From Chitinophagaceae bacterium (lineage in GTDB: Bacteria; Bacteroidota; Bacteroidia; Chitinophagales; Chitinophagaceae): a DNA stretch of 5,008 nt. The notes beneath the pieces were generated by a model that was not told the DNA's origin, searched no databases, and saw nothing but the letters and a program-made list of their open reading frames with translations. Positions 1-5,008 of this stretch are shown one piece after another; position 1 is the first letter of the stretch; every line of letters starts with the position of its first letter. Position numbers and translations under genes: made by a program. The stretch covers positions 1-5,008 of the forward strand of contig JAJTCI010000258.1 in NCBI GenBank assembly GCA_021323155.1, given 5' to 3'.

Positions 1-2
1 GA

Positions 3-107
3 GCTTTGTTTGCGCCCATCCTTGCAGCCATCGGTGCTATCGTCGCGCTGGTAGGTGAATGCACCATCACGGTGGAGCGGGAGAATAAGCAGGACCAGCA
101 ACCATAA
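3..107 (+). CDS. C-terminal end of an unidentified, probably membrane, protein (partial)
   Basis: An open frame enters from the left edge and ends with TAA at 105-107, giving 34 residues. The first part is a hydrophobic stretch rich in Ala, Ile, Leu and Val (about ALFAPILAAIGAIVALVG), followed by a short charged tail ending in KQDQQP. This looks like the last transmembrane helix of an integral membrane protein such as a transporter, with a polar tail, but the fragment is too short to name a family. The gene would converge on the minus-strand operon, with the inverted repeat at 122-168 just after its stop. The other two plus frames contain stops here. A minus-strand frame is also open across this stretch but has no ATG start. 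The reading is plausible but not proven. Confidence 0.5.
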   Translation, partial: ALFAPILAAIGAIVALVGECTITVERENKQDQQP

Positions 108-121
108 AAGGACTGTGGAAT

Positions 122-168
122 TAAGAATTATGAGTTAAGAATTAATAATTCTTAATTCTTAACTCTTA
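122..168. terminator. AT-rich inverted repeat made of 7-bp units, likely bidirectional terminator
   Basis: The arms 122-144 and 146-168 are mirror images around position 145. In 23 positions there are 20 Watson-Crick pairs, one G-U (134/156) and two mismatches (127/163 and 131/159). The stretch also reads as seven consecutive 7-bp units from 119 to 167: AATTAAG, AATTATG, AGTTAAG, AATTAAT, AATTCTT, AATTCTT, AACTCTT. The later units are roughly the reverse complement of the earlier ones. It sits between two convergent genes and its right end covers the TAA stop (166-168) of the minus-strand gene. A long hairpin here would suit a terminator for both directions, although it lacks the GC-rich stem of a classical intrinsic terminator. 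The structure is seen directly; the termination role is inferred. Confidence 0.6.
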
Positions 169-1155
169 TTTCTTCAGCTCAATTTCCCACAAGGTAGACG
201 TCCCGTTATCATTATCGCTGATCGCTATCAATTTGATCGGGCCGCCAGGTTGCTTTCCAACGGCATCCAGCGACTCGATCTTTTCTTTCAACACTACGCC
301 CCGCGCGTTTTTCAACACGGAAGACCGTATCACTTTTTTCTCCTTCAATGAGTAGACCCCGATGATACTACCCAGGATGGGCCCGTCCTCCGTCCAGTCG
401 GGCGTGTCTTCCACGGAAGCGGAGAAGACGATGAATTCGTTGTTTAGTGTGCTGGCGCCTGACAGCCTTGCTTCGTGCGAACCGATGTGGGGAAGAGATA
501 TCTTGGTGAATTCTATAACAGGAAAGCCAAGGCCGTCATTCAACACGTACGACATGAAATCACTCGTCGGCATTCGTATGATCATATTGTTGCCGCGGTT
601 GAACAGTACAAGGCTGGTATCCACCACGGTCGCGCCCTCGATATTCCATTGCTTTGCCGGCGTGCCTGTTTGCTCCTGCAACTTTTTATAGAACCGCTCA
701 ATCGAAATGATCTTGTTGTCCCCCGGGTCAGACAGGTTCATCAGTAATAAACTATCCCGCGCGGGGTTATCACTGCCCGATCCGAAGGCCAGCATGTAAT
801 CGATTCCTTTCCATGAAACAAATGTTGCCGCCTCGAAATCGTGCTTTGTATTCTTAGGTTCCCGGTAAATGCGGTGGTTCAATTTCGCGATGGGGATCTT
901 GCTGTGCCGCGTATCCTTTACGTTCACCAGGTATACCCCGGTGGCATCGTCGCCCACTATATGAGCGGTATCTCCACGAAGTACCAGCCCGGAGCCGGAA
1001 GGGACGCTGTCAAGTACCGTTTCCCTGGTGATCTTCATATCACCGGGTGTGATACCTGCACACCCGGCCAGCGATATCATCCTGGTAAAAAGGATCACAG
1101 CCACCAGGTGAGTGATATACTTACCCGGGCTTACGGACGACAACAACGACTTCAT
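166..1155 (-). CDS. Lipoprotein with five propeller-type motifs, probable DUF6929 family
   Basis: This 329-residue protein begins with a signal peptide: Lys2 and Lys12, a hydrophobic stretch around 15-30, then a lipobox LAGC with the acylated Cys at 32. It is therefore probably a lipoprotein. The mature part carries five evenly placed strand motifs typical of beta-propellers: SGSGL (53-57), HDFEAA (105-110), NIEGA (171-175), RLSGA (230-234) and KIESL (292-296). Other marks are GDDATGVY (68-75), GSGSDNPARDSLLL (125-138), FNRGNN (185-190), SVEDTPDW (247-254) and DNDNGTS (314-320). From memory, this set matches the Bacteroidota DUF6929 proteins of unknown function. The motif order parallels the SdiA-regulated-type gene just upstream, which ends 12 nt before this start. 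No clear Shine-Dalgarno is present; the ATG at 1155 is chosen because it gives an intact signal peptide. No enzymatic residues can be assigned. It is the last gene of the operon. Confidence 0.85.
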   Translation of the reverse strand: MKSLLSSVSPGKYITHLVAVILFTRMISLAGCAGITPGDMKITRETVLDSVPSGSGLVLRGDTAHIVGDDATGVYLVNVKDTRHSKIPIAKLNHRIYREPKNTKHDFEAATFVSWKGIDYMLAFGSGSDNPARDSLLLMNLSDPGDNKIISIERFYKKLQEQTGTPAKQWNIEGATVVDTSLVLFNRGNNMIIRMPTSDFMSYVLNDGLGFPVIEFTKISLPHIGSHEARLSGASTLNNEFIVFSASVEDTPDWTEDGPILGSIIGVYSLKEKKVIRSSVLKNARGVVLKEKIESLDAVGKQPGGPIKLIAISDNDNGTSTLWEIELKK

Positions 1156-1167
1156 TTGTATAGCAAA

Positions 1168-2049
1168 CTACTGTTTAATCGTGACCTGTATGATATTGCC
1201 CGGTCCCTTTACACCCTCGTTCGAAACAAACAGCTCACCCCCGGGGCCAAAGGTGATGCCTTCCGGTTGTTCAAACGCATTACCCAGCGCATACACCTGT
1301 TTGATGTTTCCCTGCGCATCCATCACCAACAGTCTGGATGAAGGCCCGTCAACAATGTATAGATCGTTAGACGACGGGTGCTTCGCGATAGCGGAGGGCT
1401 GGAAACCTTTTTTCTTTTTACCCGTTGCCGGTCCGGGTATACTGTTCATGTCGATCTTATATACCGGGTTGCTGTTGAAAGATTTTGCACCAAGGTCAAA
1501 AGCATACACACCCTTGTAAGCCTTCGTGGTGGGTTCGTCATCTTTAATGGCGAGCAGCAAACGGTTGCCCGCCTTGTCATACACCAGCCCCTCTACATTG
1601 TGTTCCGCGGTCAGGCTGGTTTTATATTGTGTAGTCACCGGCTTACTGTTCCAGTTCGAGATCCCGATCAGCGTACCGTCACTCTTTACAACATAGGCGT
1701 CGTCGCCCACCAGGGTGAGACCCTCATAGTCCCCCGCACCGCCAAACGGCACTTCCTTCTCGATCTTGTTATCAGCGGTGTTGTAGATGAACAGGATGCC
1801 ACTTTCATCCTGCACACAGGCAAAGCGATCCGGTCCTAAATAACTAAGTCCCGAGATCTCCTTCAGCTTGTCGGGCAACGCCCACTGCTGCGCAACACCG
1901 ATCTCCGCTGACGCCGCACCTTTTTCGTCTTTCTTTTTTTCTTTTTTATCTTTTGATGACTCGTTGCCCGTTACCCCGGCAAGGTGATCCTTGTATATAT
2001 ACCCAACCCCGACCAGGGCGATCACCAGTATGACAATTATATATTTCAT
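1168..2049 (-). CDS. SdiA-regulated-type beta-propeller protein with N-terminal membrane anchor
   Basis: This 293-residue protein starts with a single hydrophobic helix (about 3-19) and no lipobox, so it is probably a signal anchor with the rest in the periplasm. A Lys/Asp/Glu-rich linker follows (about 31-44, SSKDKKEKKKDEKG). The remainder shows five propeller-type motifs: EISGL (64-68), GDYEGL (106-111), NVEGL (151-155), QPSAI (217-221) and QPEGI (261-265), ending with SNEG (276-279). This pattern fits the SdiA-regulated family (YjiK type, Pfam SdiA-regulated), a propeller family of unclear biochemical role. In other bacteria the name reflects control by the quorum-sensing regulator SdiA; no such link is visible here. 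A second basic loop, KKKK, lies at 211-214. The start is 15 nt after the stop of the PepSY-like gene and the stop is 12 nt before the next propeller gene, which supports co-transcription. The linker is encoded by A-rich runs prone to slippage. Confidence 0.88.
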   Translation of the reverse strand: MKYIIVILVIALVGVGYIYKDHLAGVTGNESSKDKKEKKKDEKGAASAEIGVAQQWALPDKLKEISGLSYLGPDRFACVQDESGILFIYNTADNKIEKEVPFGGAGDYEGLTLVGDDAYVVKSDGTLIGISNWNSKPVTTQYKTSLTAEHNVEGLVYDKAGNRLLLAIKDDEPTTKAYKGVYAFDLGAKSFNSNPVYKIDMNSIPGPATGKKKKGFQPSAIAKHPSSNDLYIVDGPSSRLLVMDAQGNIKQVYALGNAFEQPEGITFGPGGELFVSNEGVKGPGNIIQVTIKQ

Positions 2050-2064
2050 ATGTTTTGTTTTATA

Positions 2065-2535
2065 TTATTTCCAATAGCTGATCCCATCCGCGGGCTTGCC
2101 ATCAGCGGTATATACCAATGTAAGGTCTTCCGCCGCGCCTTTGCCATCCAGTTCTACCTGGTAATAAGTAACGCCGCCTTTCTCTAATTTATCCGCTTCG
2201 TCAACCACGTAGTCTTTGTATGCTGTGGAGATAGCGGTGGTTACCGCCGCAGGCAGTTCGGCAGGTTTCAACTCCTGCTTCTGCATCAGCAGGTTGCCCG
2301 CGCTGTCCACCAACACTTTTGTTTCCACCTGGCCGATGTAAAACTCGGCTTCATATCCACCCGTAGCTTTCTCCCACTCGATCTTCTCCGTGGAAGCGTA
2401 TTTCGTTTTAACGGCGCTAACTACTGCCGGGGGCAGTTTTGATTCATTCAGGTGGTCGCCGCACCCGGCGAATGCCATACCCGCGATCGCTACTATCATC
2501 CATGTATTTTTCATAACTGCTGGTTTATGTTTCAT
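2065..2535 (-). CDS. PepSY-like domain lipoprotein (two repeats)
   Basis: This 156-residue protein has a lipoprotein signal: a short basic start, a hydrophobic stretch (about 12-23) and lipobox FAGC with Cys at 25. The mature part contains two similar halves, about 34-89 and 94-150. Each begins with LP.AV..A(V/I)...Y, continues with a strand pair holding aromatic and acidic residues (YEAEF at 61-65; YYQVELD at 124-130) and closes with a D..G turn. This is the layout of the Bacteroidota PepSY-like family (PF11396, formerly DUF2874), thought to bind ligands or modulate partners at the envelope; the true role is unknown. Such proteins often lie next to two-component systems, as here. The start at 2535 is preferred over the in-frame ATG at 2514 because a good Shine-Dalgarno (AGGAG, 2545-2549) lies 9 nt upstream of it. 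The gene starts 45 nt after the kinase stop. Confidence 0.88.
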   Translation of the reverse strand: MKHKPAVMKNTWMIVAIAGMAFAGCGDHLNESKLPPAVVSAVKTKYASTEKIEWEKATGGYEAEFYIGQVETKVLVDSAGNLLMQKQELKPAELPAAVTTAISTAYKDYVVDEADKLEKGGVTYYQVELDGKGAAEDLTLVYTADGKPADGISYWK

Positions 2536-2544
2536 GGTATAAAG

Positions 2545-2549
2545 CTCCT
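2545..2549 (-). promoter_or_regulatory. Ribosome binding site of the PepSY-like gene
   Basis: The minus strand reads AGGAG here, 9 nt before the ATG at 2535. It is the only clear Shine-Dalgarno found upstream of a gene in this window, and it decides between the two in-frame starts at 2535 and 2514. Bacteroidota genes usually lack strong sites, so it may help this gene be translated at a higher level than its operon neighbours; that last point is inference. Confidence 0.6.
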
Positions 2550-2580
2550 GATCAATTTGGGAAACATCTTGGAATGACGG

Positions 2581-3630
2581 TTACCGGAATCGGATGGTGA
2601 TAATATGTTTTTCCTGGTAAGAGTAAGCGGCCGAAAAACCGTAGAGGTCGGTGATCGCCTTCACCACTGATAACCCAAGGCCGGTTGAATGAGATGAGTG
2701 TGATTGTTTTGCGAACCGGGAGAAAAGCGTTCCGTGGTCTAAAGGCGCCATGCCCGGGTTGGCGATGCACAGTTCACTGTTCGTGATGTCAAGCTGGATA
2801 TGCCCACCGGCGGCCGTATGAACGATCGCGTTTTTTAACAGGTTGGTAATAAGAATTGCGGCAAGATCATAGTTCATGCGCACGACGCAATCCGACACAT
2901 TCATCTCAAACCGGAGTTGCTTATATTCTACCTGGTCGTCGAAATCTTCCCTGATCTGTTGGGCTACTTCGCGGATATTGACGTCGCTTTCATCCGTATA
3001 CTGCCTGTTTTCAATTTTGGAGAGCAACAGCAGCGAGCGGTTGAGTCGCGTTAGCCGGTCCAGGTTGTCCAGCGCCGCGGACAGCAGCTTTAATTGTTCA
3101 GCCCGGAGTTCCTTGCTCTCCGCCAGGTGTTCCAGCTTGTTAATGGCTACTGCCAGTGGTGTCTGCAGTTCGTGCGCTGCGTTCTCTATAAAATGTTTCT
3201 GGCTGGCATACACTTCCAGGTTGTTTTGCTGCATCTCGTGCACCGCTTCGGTCAACAAGCGGAACTCGTCGATCTTCGCTTTTTGCGTAGTGATGGGCGT
3301 GCGCTTATCCACGCGGAAATGTTTCAGCTGCGCCAACAGCCTGTAAAACGGCTTCCATACTTTTTTCAACAGGTATTTATTCAGGAAGGCCACGGGCAAT
3401 ACAATACCGAGGTATAAACCCACCAGTGCATACAGCAGCGCGTTTACCAGGTCATCCTCCTCCACCATCGAGGTGGCCACCTGGAGTTCGTAGTGTTTTT
3501 GGTTGGTGACGAACATGGTCTTCAGCAGGCGGACCGGTTCGTATTCGTCTTCGTTCTCCATGTACATCAGCGTGTCGCTGTAAGAATCCTTTAAGATGGC
3601 GGCGCGTTCACCGCTTACGGGCACGATCAT
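2581..3630 (-). CDS. Sensor histidine kinase, 3' part: TM2, HAMP-like linker, DHp and ATPase domains
   Basis: This 349-residue open frame carries the kinase core but not the natural N-terminus, which lies in another frame at 3678-3818. In order there is the end of an extracytoplasmic sensor region (1-60), a second transmembrane helix (about 62-84), a HAMP-like linker (about 85-135), the dimerisation and phosphotransfer helix with H-box NAAHELQTPL (phosphoacceptor His153), and a HATPase_c domain. The ATPase domain shows an N-box ITNLLKNAIVH (261-271) and a G2 box STGLGL (315-320). The G1 box is degenerate (IANPG, 289-293) and lacks the usual D-x-G-x-G. The active-site residues otherwise look intact, so the catalytic half is not decayed. 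Joining the two parts by a one-base correction near 3681 gives a 412-residue kinase with His at 216. The ATG at 3630 is only the first ATG in this frame; restart there would give a kinase missing TM1 and half its sensor domain. The partner is the response regulator upstream. Confidence 0.8.
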   Translation of the reverse strand: MIVPVSGERAAILKDSYSDTLMYMENEDEYEPVRLLKTMFVTNQKHYELQVATSMVEEDDLVNALLYALVGLYLGIVLPVAFLNKYLLKKVWKPFYRLLAQLKHFRVDKRTPITTQKAKIDEFRLLTEAVHEMQQNNLEVYASQKHFIENAAHELQTPLAVAINKLEHLAESKELRAEQLKLLSAALDNLDRLTRLNRSLLLLSKIENRQYTDESDVNIREVAQQIREDFDDQVEYKQLRFEMNVSDCVVRMNYDLAAILITNLLKNAIVHTAAGGHIQLDITNSELCIANPGMAPLDHGTLFSRFAKQSHSSHSTGLGLSVVKAITDLYGFSAAYSYQEKHIITIRFR

Positions 3631-3677
3631 GTACCCGCCCTCCCCGAATTCCGGTTTGTCCAGCAGGGTGGAATCGG

Positions 3678-3818
3678 CTACCGCTGGTTGTCCAGCCCAT
3701 CGTCGATGCTGTCATAGATCTCGTCGAGCATGCTGTAGTAAAATACCGCCGCCCATAACGAGATCACGAGGAAGAGGATCGCAGCGAAATAAGAAGTGGT
3801 ATAGTTAAGCAGCTTCAT
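3678..3818 (-). pseudogene. Sensor histidine kinase, 5' part, cut off by a frameshift
   Basis: The true start of the kinase gene is the ATG at 3818, which overlaps the TGA stop of the response regulator as ATGA (3815-3818), the usual coupling of such gene pairs. The frame encodes 46 residues: MKLLNYTTSY, a transmembrane helix (about 10-28, rich in Phe, Ile, Leu, Val) and the start of the sensor region, SMLDEIYDSIDDGLDNQR. It then meets TAG at 3678-3680. The downstream kinase frame is offset by one base and is open from 3711, continuing VADSTLLDKPEFGEGGYM into the ORF that starts at 3630. Adding one G to the GG at 3681-3682 (CGG.TAG to CGG.GTA) restores a single 412-residue frame. From memory, related kinases carry a few more residues after DNQ, so a slightly larger out-of-frame deletion is also possible. 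It could be a real mutation or a sequencing or assembly error. Confidence 0.8.
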
Positions 3819-4492
3819 AACTCCGTTAGTTTATAACCGATCCCATACACCGCTTTTAATTCAACCAACGCGTTATTGTCCCTGAGTTTTTTTCTCAGGT
3901 TTTTGATCTGGGAATAGATAAAGTCGAAACTGTTCGCCTCGTCTATCTTATCACCCCATACATGTTCGGCCAGCGCGGCCTTATTCACCAGCCGGTCTTT
4001 ATTGATGAGGAGGTAAACGATGATCTCGTATTCTTTCCGGTTCAGCGGCAGGTCGATCCCGTTCACGGAAACGGACCGTTGCGTGGTATCGGCAACGATA
4101 TTCTGCACCGTGATCACGTTGCTGCCGTTGAGCGATTTGCGGCGCAACAATGACTTCACCCTTGCGTGCAGTTCGGCGAAATGGAAGGGCTTTGATAGGT
4201 AATCGTCCGCGCCCAGGTCAAGGCCAGCCACTTTATCCTGTATGGAGTCTTTCGCCGAAACGATCAGCACGGCGTCTTTCCTGCCTTCGTTTTTAAGTTC
4301 CTCCAGCAGTTCAAAACCGGTTCCGCCCGGCAGGCCGATATCCAGTAAAATGCAGTCGTAATGATAGATGCCCAGTTTCTGTCGCGCGCTATCGTAGTCG
4401 CAGGCCGTCTCTACCACGTAATGTTCCTGCTGCAGGGAGCGCAGCATGTTTTCCCGCATTCCCGGCTCGTCTTCAATGATCAGCAGCTTCAT
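3815..4492 (-). CDS. OmpR/PhoB-family DNA-binding response regulator
   Basis: This 225-residue protein has the normal length and two domains of an OmpR/PhoB-type regulator. The receiver domain (1-117) has the acidic pair Glu7-Asp8, the phosphoacceptor Asp51 in CILLDIGLPGGTG, the switch residue Ser79 in LIVSA, and Lys101 in SKPF, so phosphorylation chemistry should be intact. After a short linker, a winged-helix DNA-binding domain (about 127-223) shows LNRKEYEIIVYLL, the recognition-helix region SFDFIYSQIKNLRKKL (188-203) and the wing VYGIGYKL (215-222). Its stop overlaps the kinase start by ATGA, marking the two as a cognate pair. The ATG at 4492 gives a standard N-terminus (MKLLIIEDEP); no clear Shine-Dalgarno precedes it. 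It leads the operon, so autoregulation through the upstream gap is a reasonable guess. Its targets and signal are unknown. Confidence 0.95.
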   Translation of the reverse strand: MKLLIIEDEPGMRENMLRSLQQEHYVVETACDYDSARQKLGIYHYDCILLDIGLPGGTGFELLEELKNEGRKDAVLIVSAKDSIQDKVAGLDLGADDYLSKPFHFAELHARVKSLLRRKSLNGSNVITVQNIVADTTQRSVSVNGIDLPLNRKEYEIIVYLLINKDRLVNKAALAEHVWGDKIDEANSFDFIYSQIKNLRKKLRDNNALVELKAVYGIGYKLTEL

Positions 4493-5008
4493 GGGCGGTT
4501 AACCAGCAAATAGGATGCTGAAAAGATTATATCCGGTGGACCTGTTTTGGCTTCGGGCTGGTCGTATGGCACCCTGCCGGGAGTATAGTGGGAGTTGGGT
4601 GGGAGTCAGGTGGGAGTCGGGTGGGAGTCACTCTCAAATTGGGAAGCGCCAAAATCTACGCGATCACCGGCCGCACGGGTCGATTGCGACAAGTAATTGC
4701 CCGGTGTAGTTTCACCATGCTCAAAAGATCCCCGTCAACTTGTAGCCCTATTCAACAACTTATCTGCCCATTTGACGATTTAGTCATACTTATCGACGGG
4801 ATCGGTATACTTGGCAGAGATCCATACCCCCATCTTTGTCCTGGTTTTTCATAGGATATTGGATTAAACGGGGGCAGGATTTCCATCCAAGCCCACTTTT
4901 TTATTGTGGGGTGGCGGCAGGCATGAACAATTTGCTGTTAAAAAAAGACAAAACAGTTCCCTACTGGCCATATGGAATGGAACTTTAAGCTGCATCATTT
5001 TAAAAACC
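4493..5008. other. Non-coding stretch upstream of the response regulator operon
   Basis: No convincing gene is seen in these 516 bases. Open frames on the plus strand at 4515-4709 and 4588-4854 have odd composition and run through the tandem repeat. The region should hold the operon promoter. A minus-strand TATAAT (4526-4531, followed by CTTTT) lies 34 nt before the regulator ATG, and TAGATTTTGG (minus strand, 4649-4658) is a one-off match to the Bacteroidota -7 element TAnnTTTG. Neither has a well-placed TTG -33 element, so no promoter is firmly called. A small hairpin, CCCAC (4892-4896) with GTGGG (4906-4910) and a 9-nt AT loop, lies toward the right edge. The 11-bp tandem repeat is listed separately. 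Confidence 0.55.
4577..4631. repeat. Five-unit 11-bp tandem repeat, consensus GTGGGAGTCRG
   Basis: GGGAGT occurs five times at an exact 11-bp step: 4579-4584, 4590-4595, 4601-4606, 4612-4617 and 4623-4628. The units beginning at 4588, 4599, 4610 and 4621 agree at most positions with GTGGGAGTCRG; the first unit (4577-4587) is diverged and keeps only the core. The array ends 85 bp before the start of the response regulator. The 11-bp step is close to one helical turn, so all copies face the same side of the DNA. It may be a simple minisatellite grown by slippage or an array of regulator binding sites; the sequence alone does not decide. Confidence 0.85.

Noticed and set aside
362..1341. Plus-strand open frames overlapping the probable DUF6929 gene
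   Set aside because: They lie opposite a well-supported minus-strand coding sequence with clear motifs and are shadow frames.
2876..3417. Plus-strand Ser/Cys-rich frames opposite the kinase
   Set aside because: They are antisense to conserved kinase motifs and have the Ser/Cys/Leu bias typical of shadow frames.
3678..3690. Programmed -1 ribosomal frameshift joining the two kinase parts
   Set aside because: No slippery heptamer of the X.XXY.YYZ type and no obvious downstream pseudoknot is visible at the CAG-CGG-TAG site; a mutation or sequence error is simpler.
4606..4833. Minus-strand reading with protein-like pieces (MGVWISAKYTDPVDKYD, then IVKWADKLLNRATS) in one frame interrupted by stops
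   Set aside because: It might be a worn-out gene remnant, but the pieces are short and I recognise no family; chance is as likely.
4810..4838. Plus-strand promoter-like pair TTG ... CATCTTTG resembling the Bacteroidota -33/-7 elements
   Set aside because: The -7 element has a mismatch at a key base, the spacing is a little short, and no gene follows in the window.
4588..4854. Plus-strand open frame of 88 codons (and the shorter one at 4515-4709)
   Set aside because: The N-terminal part is just translated tandem repeat, the composition is unlike a known protein, and no ribosome binding site or family motif is seen.
4923..4988. Plus-strand 21-codon frame with a Lys-rich start (MNNLLLKKDKTVP), faintly like a lanthipeptide leader
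   Set aside because: It stops after 21 codons with no core peptide, and no modification or transport genes are in the window.
4864..4998. Minus-strand 44-codon frame starting at the ATG at 4998
   Set aside because: No ribosome binding site, low-complexity segments, and no recognisable motif; not enough to call a gene.

Overview
The window looks like a chromosomal segment from a member of the Bacteroidota, most likely a Chitinophaga-like genus of the Chitinophagaceae. This rests on the protein types (a PepSY-like lipoprotein, an SdiA-regulated-type protein and a probable DUF6929 protein), the style of the histidine kinase, mostly weak ribosome binding sites, and an AT-rich heptamer repeat between genes. 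The organism assignment is inferred from family knowledge, not from a search.

Layout: five genes lie head to tail on the minus strand and read from right to left. First is an OmpR/PhoB-type response regulator (3815-4492). It overlaps by an ATGA its cognate membrane histidine kinase (2581-3818), whose reading frame is broken near 3681. Then come a two-repeat PepSY-like lipoprotein (2065-2535), a membrane-anchored SdiA-regulated-type beta-propeller (1168-2049) and a lipoprotein propeller of probable DUF6929 type (166-1155). Gaps are -4, 45, 15 and 12 nt, so one operon is likely. At the left edge, the last 34 codons of a plus-strand gene (3-107) converge on the operon. A 47-bp AT-rich inverted repeat built from 7-bp units (122-168) lies between them and probably ends transcription from both sides. 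To the right of the response regulator, 4493-5008 holds no convincing gene, but contains five copies of GGGAGT spaced exactly 11 bp apart.

How the genes may work together: the kinase and regulator form a two-component system. The three downstream products all appear to be exported and held at the envelope: one PepSY-like protein and two five-motif propellers. The two propellers share the same series of strand motifs and look like distant tandem paralogues. A reasonable inference is an envelope sensing or homeostasis module in which the PepSY-like and propeller proteins are outputs or accessory parts of the two-component system. The signal is unknown. The most notable points are the frameshift in the kinase sensor domain, the paired propellers, and the phased 11-bp repeat upstream of the operon.
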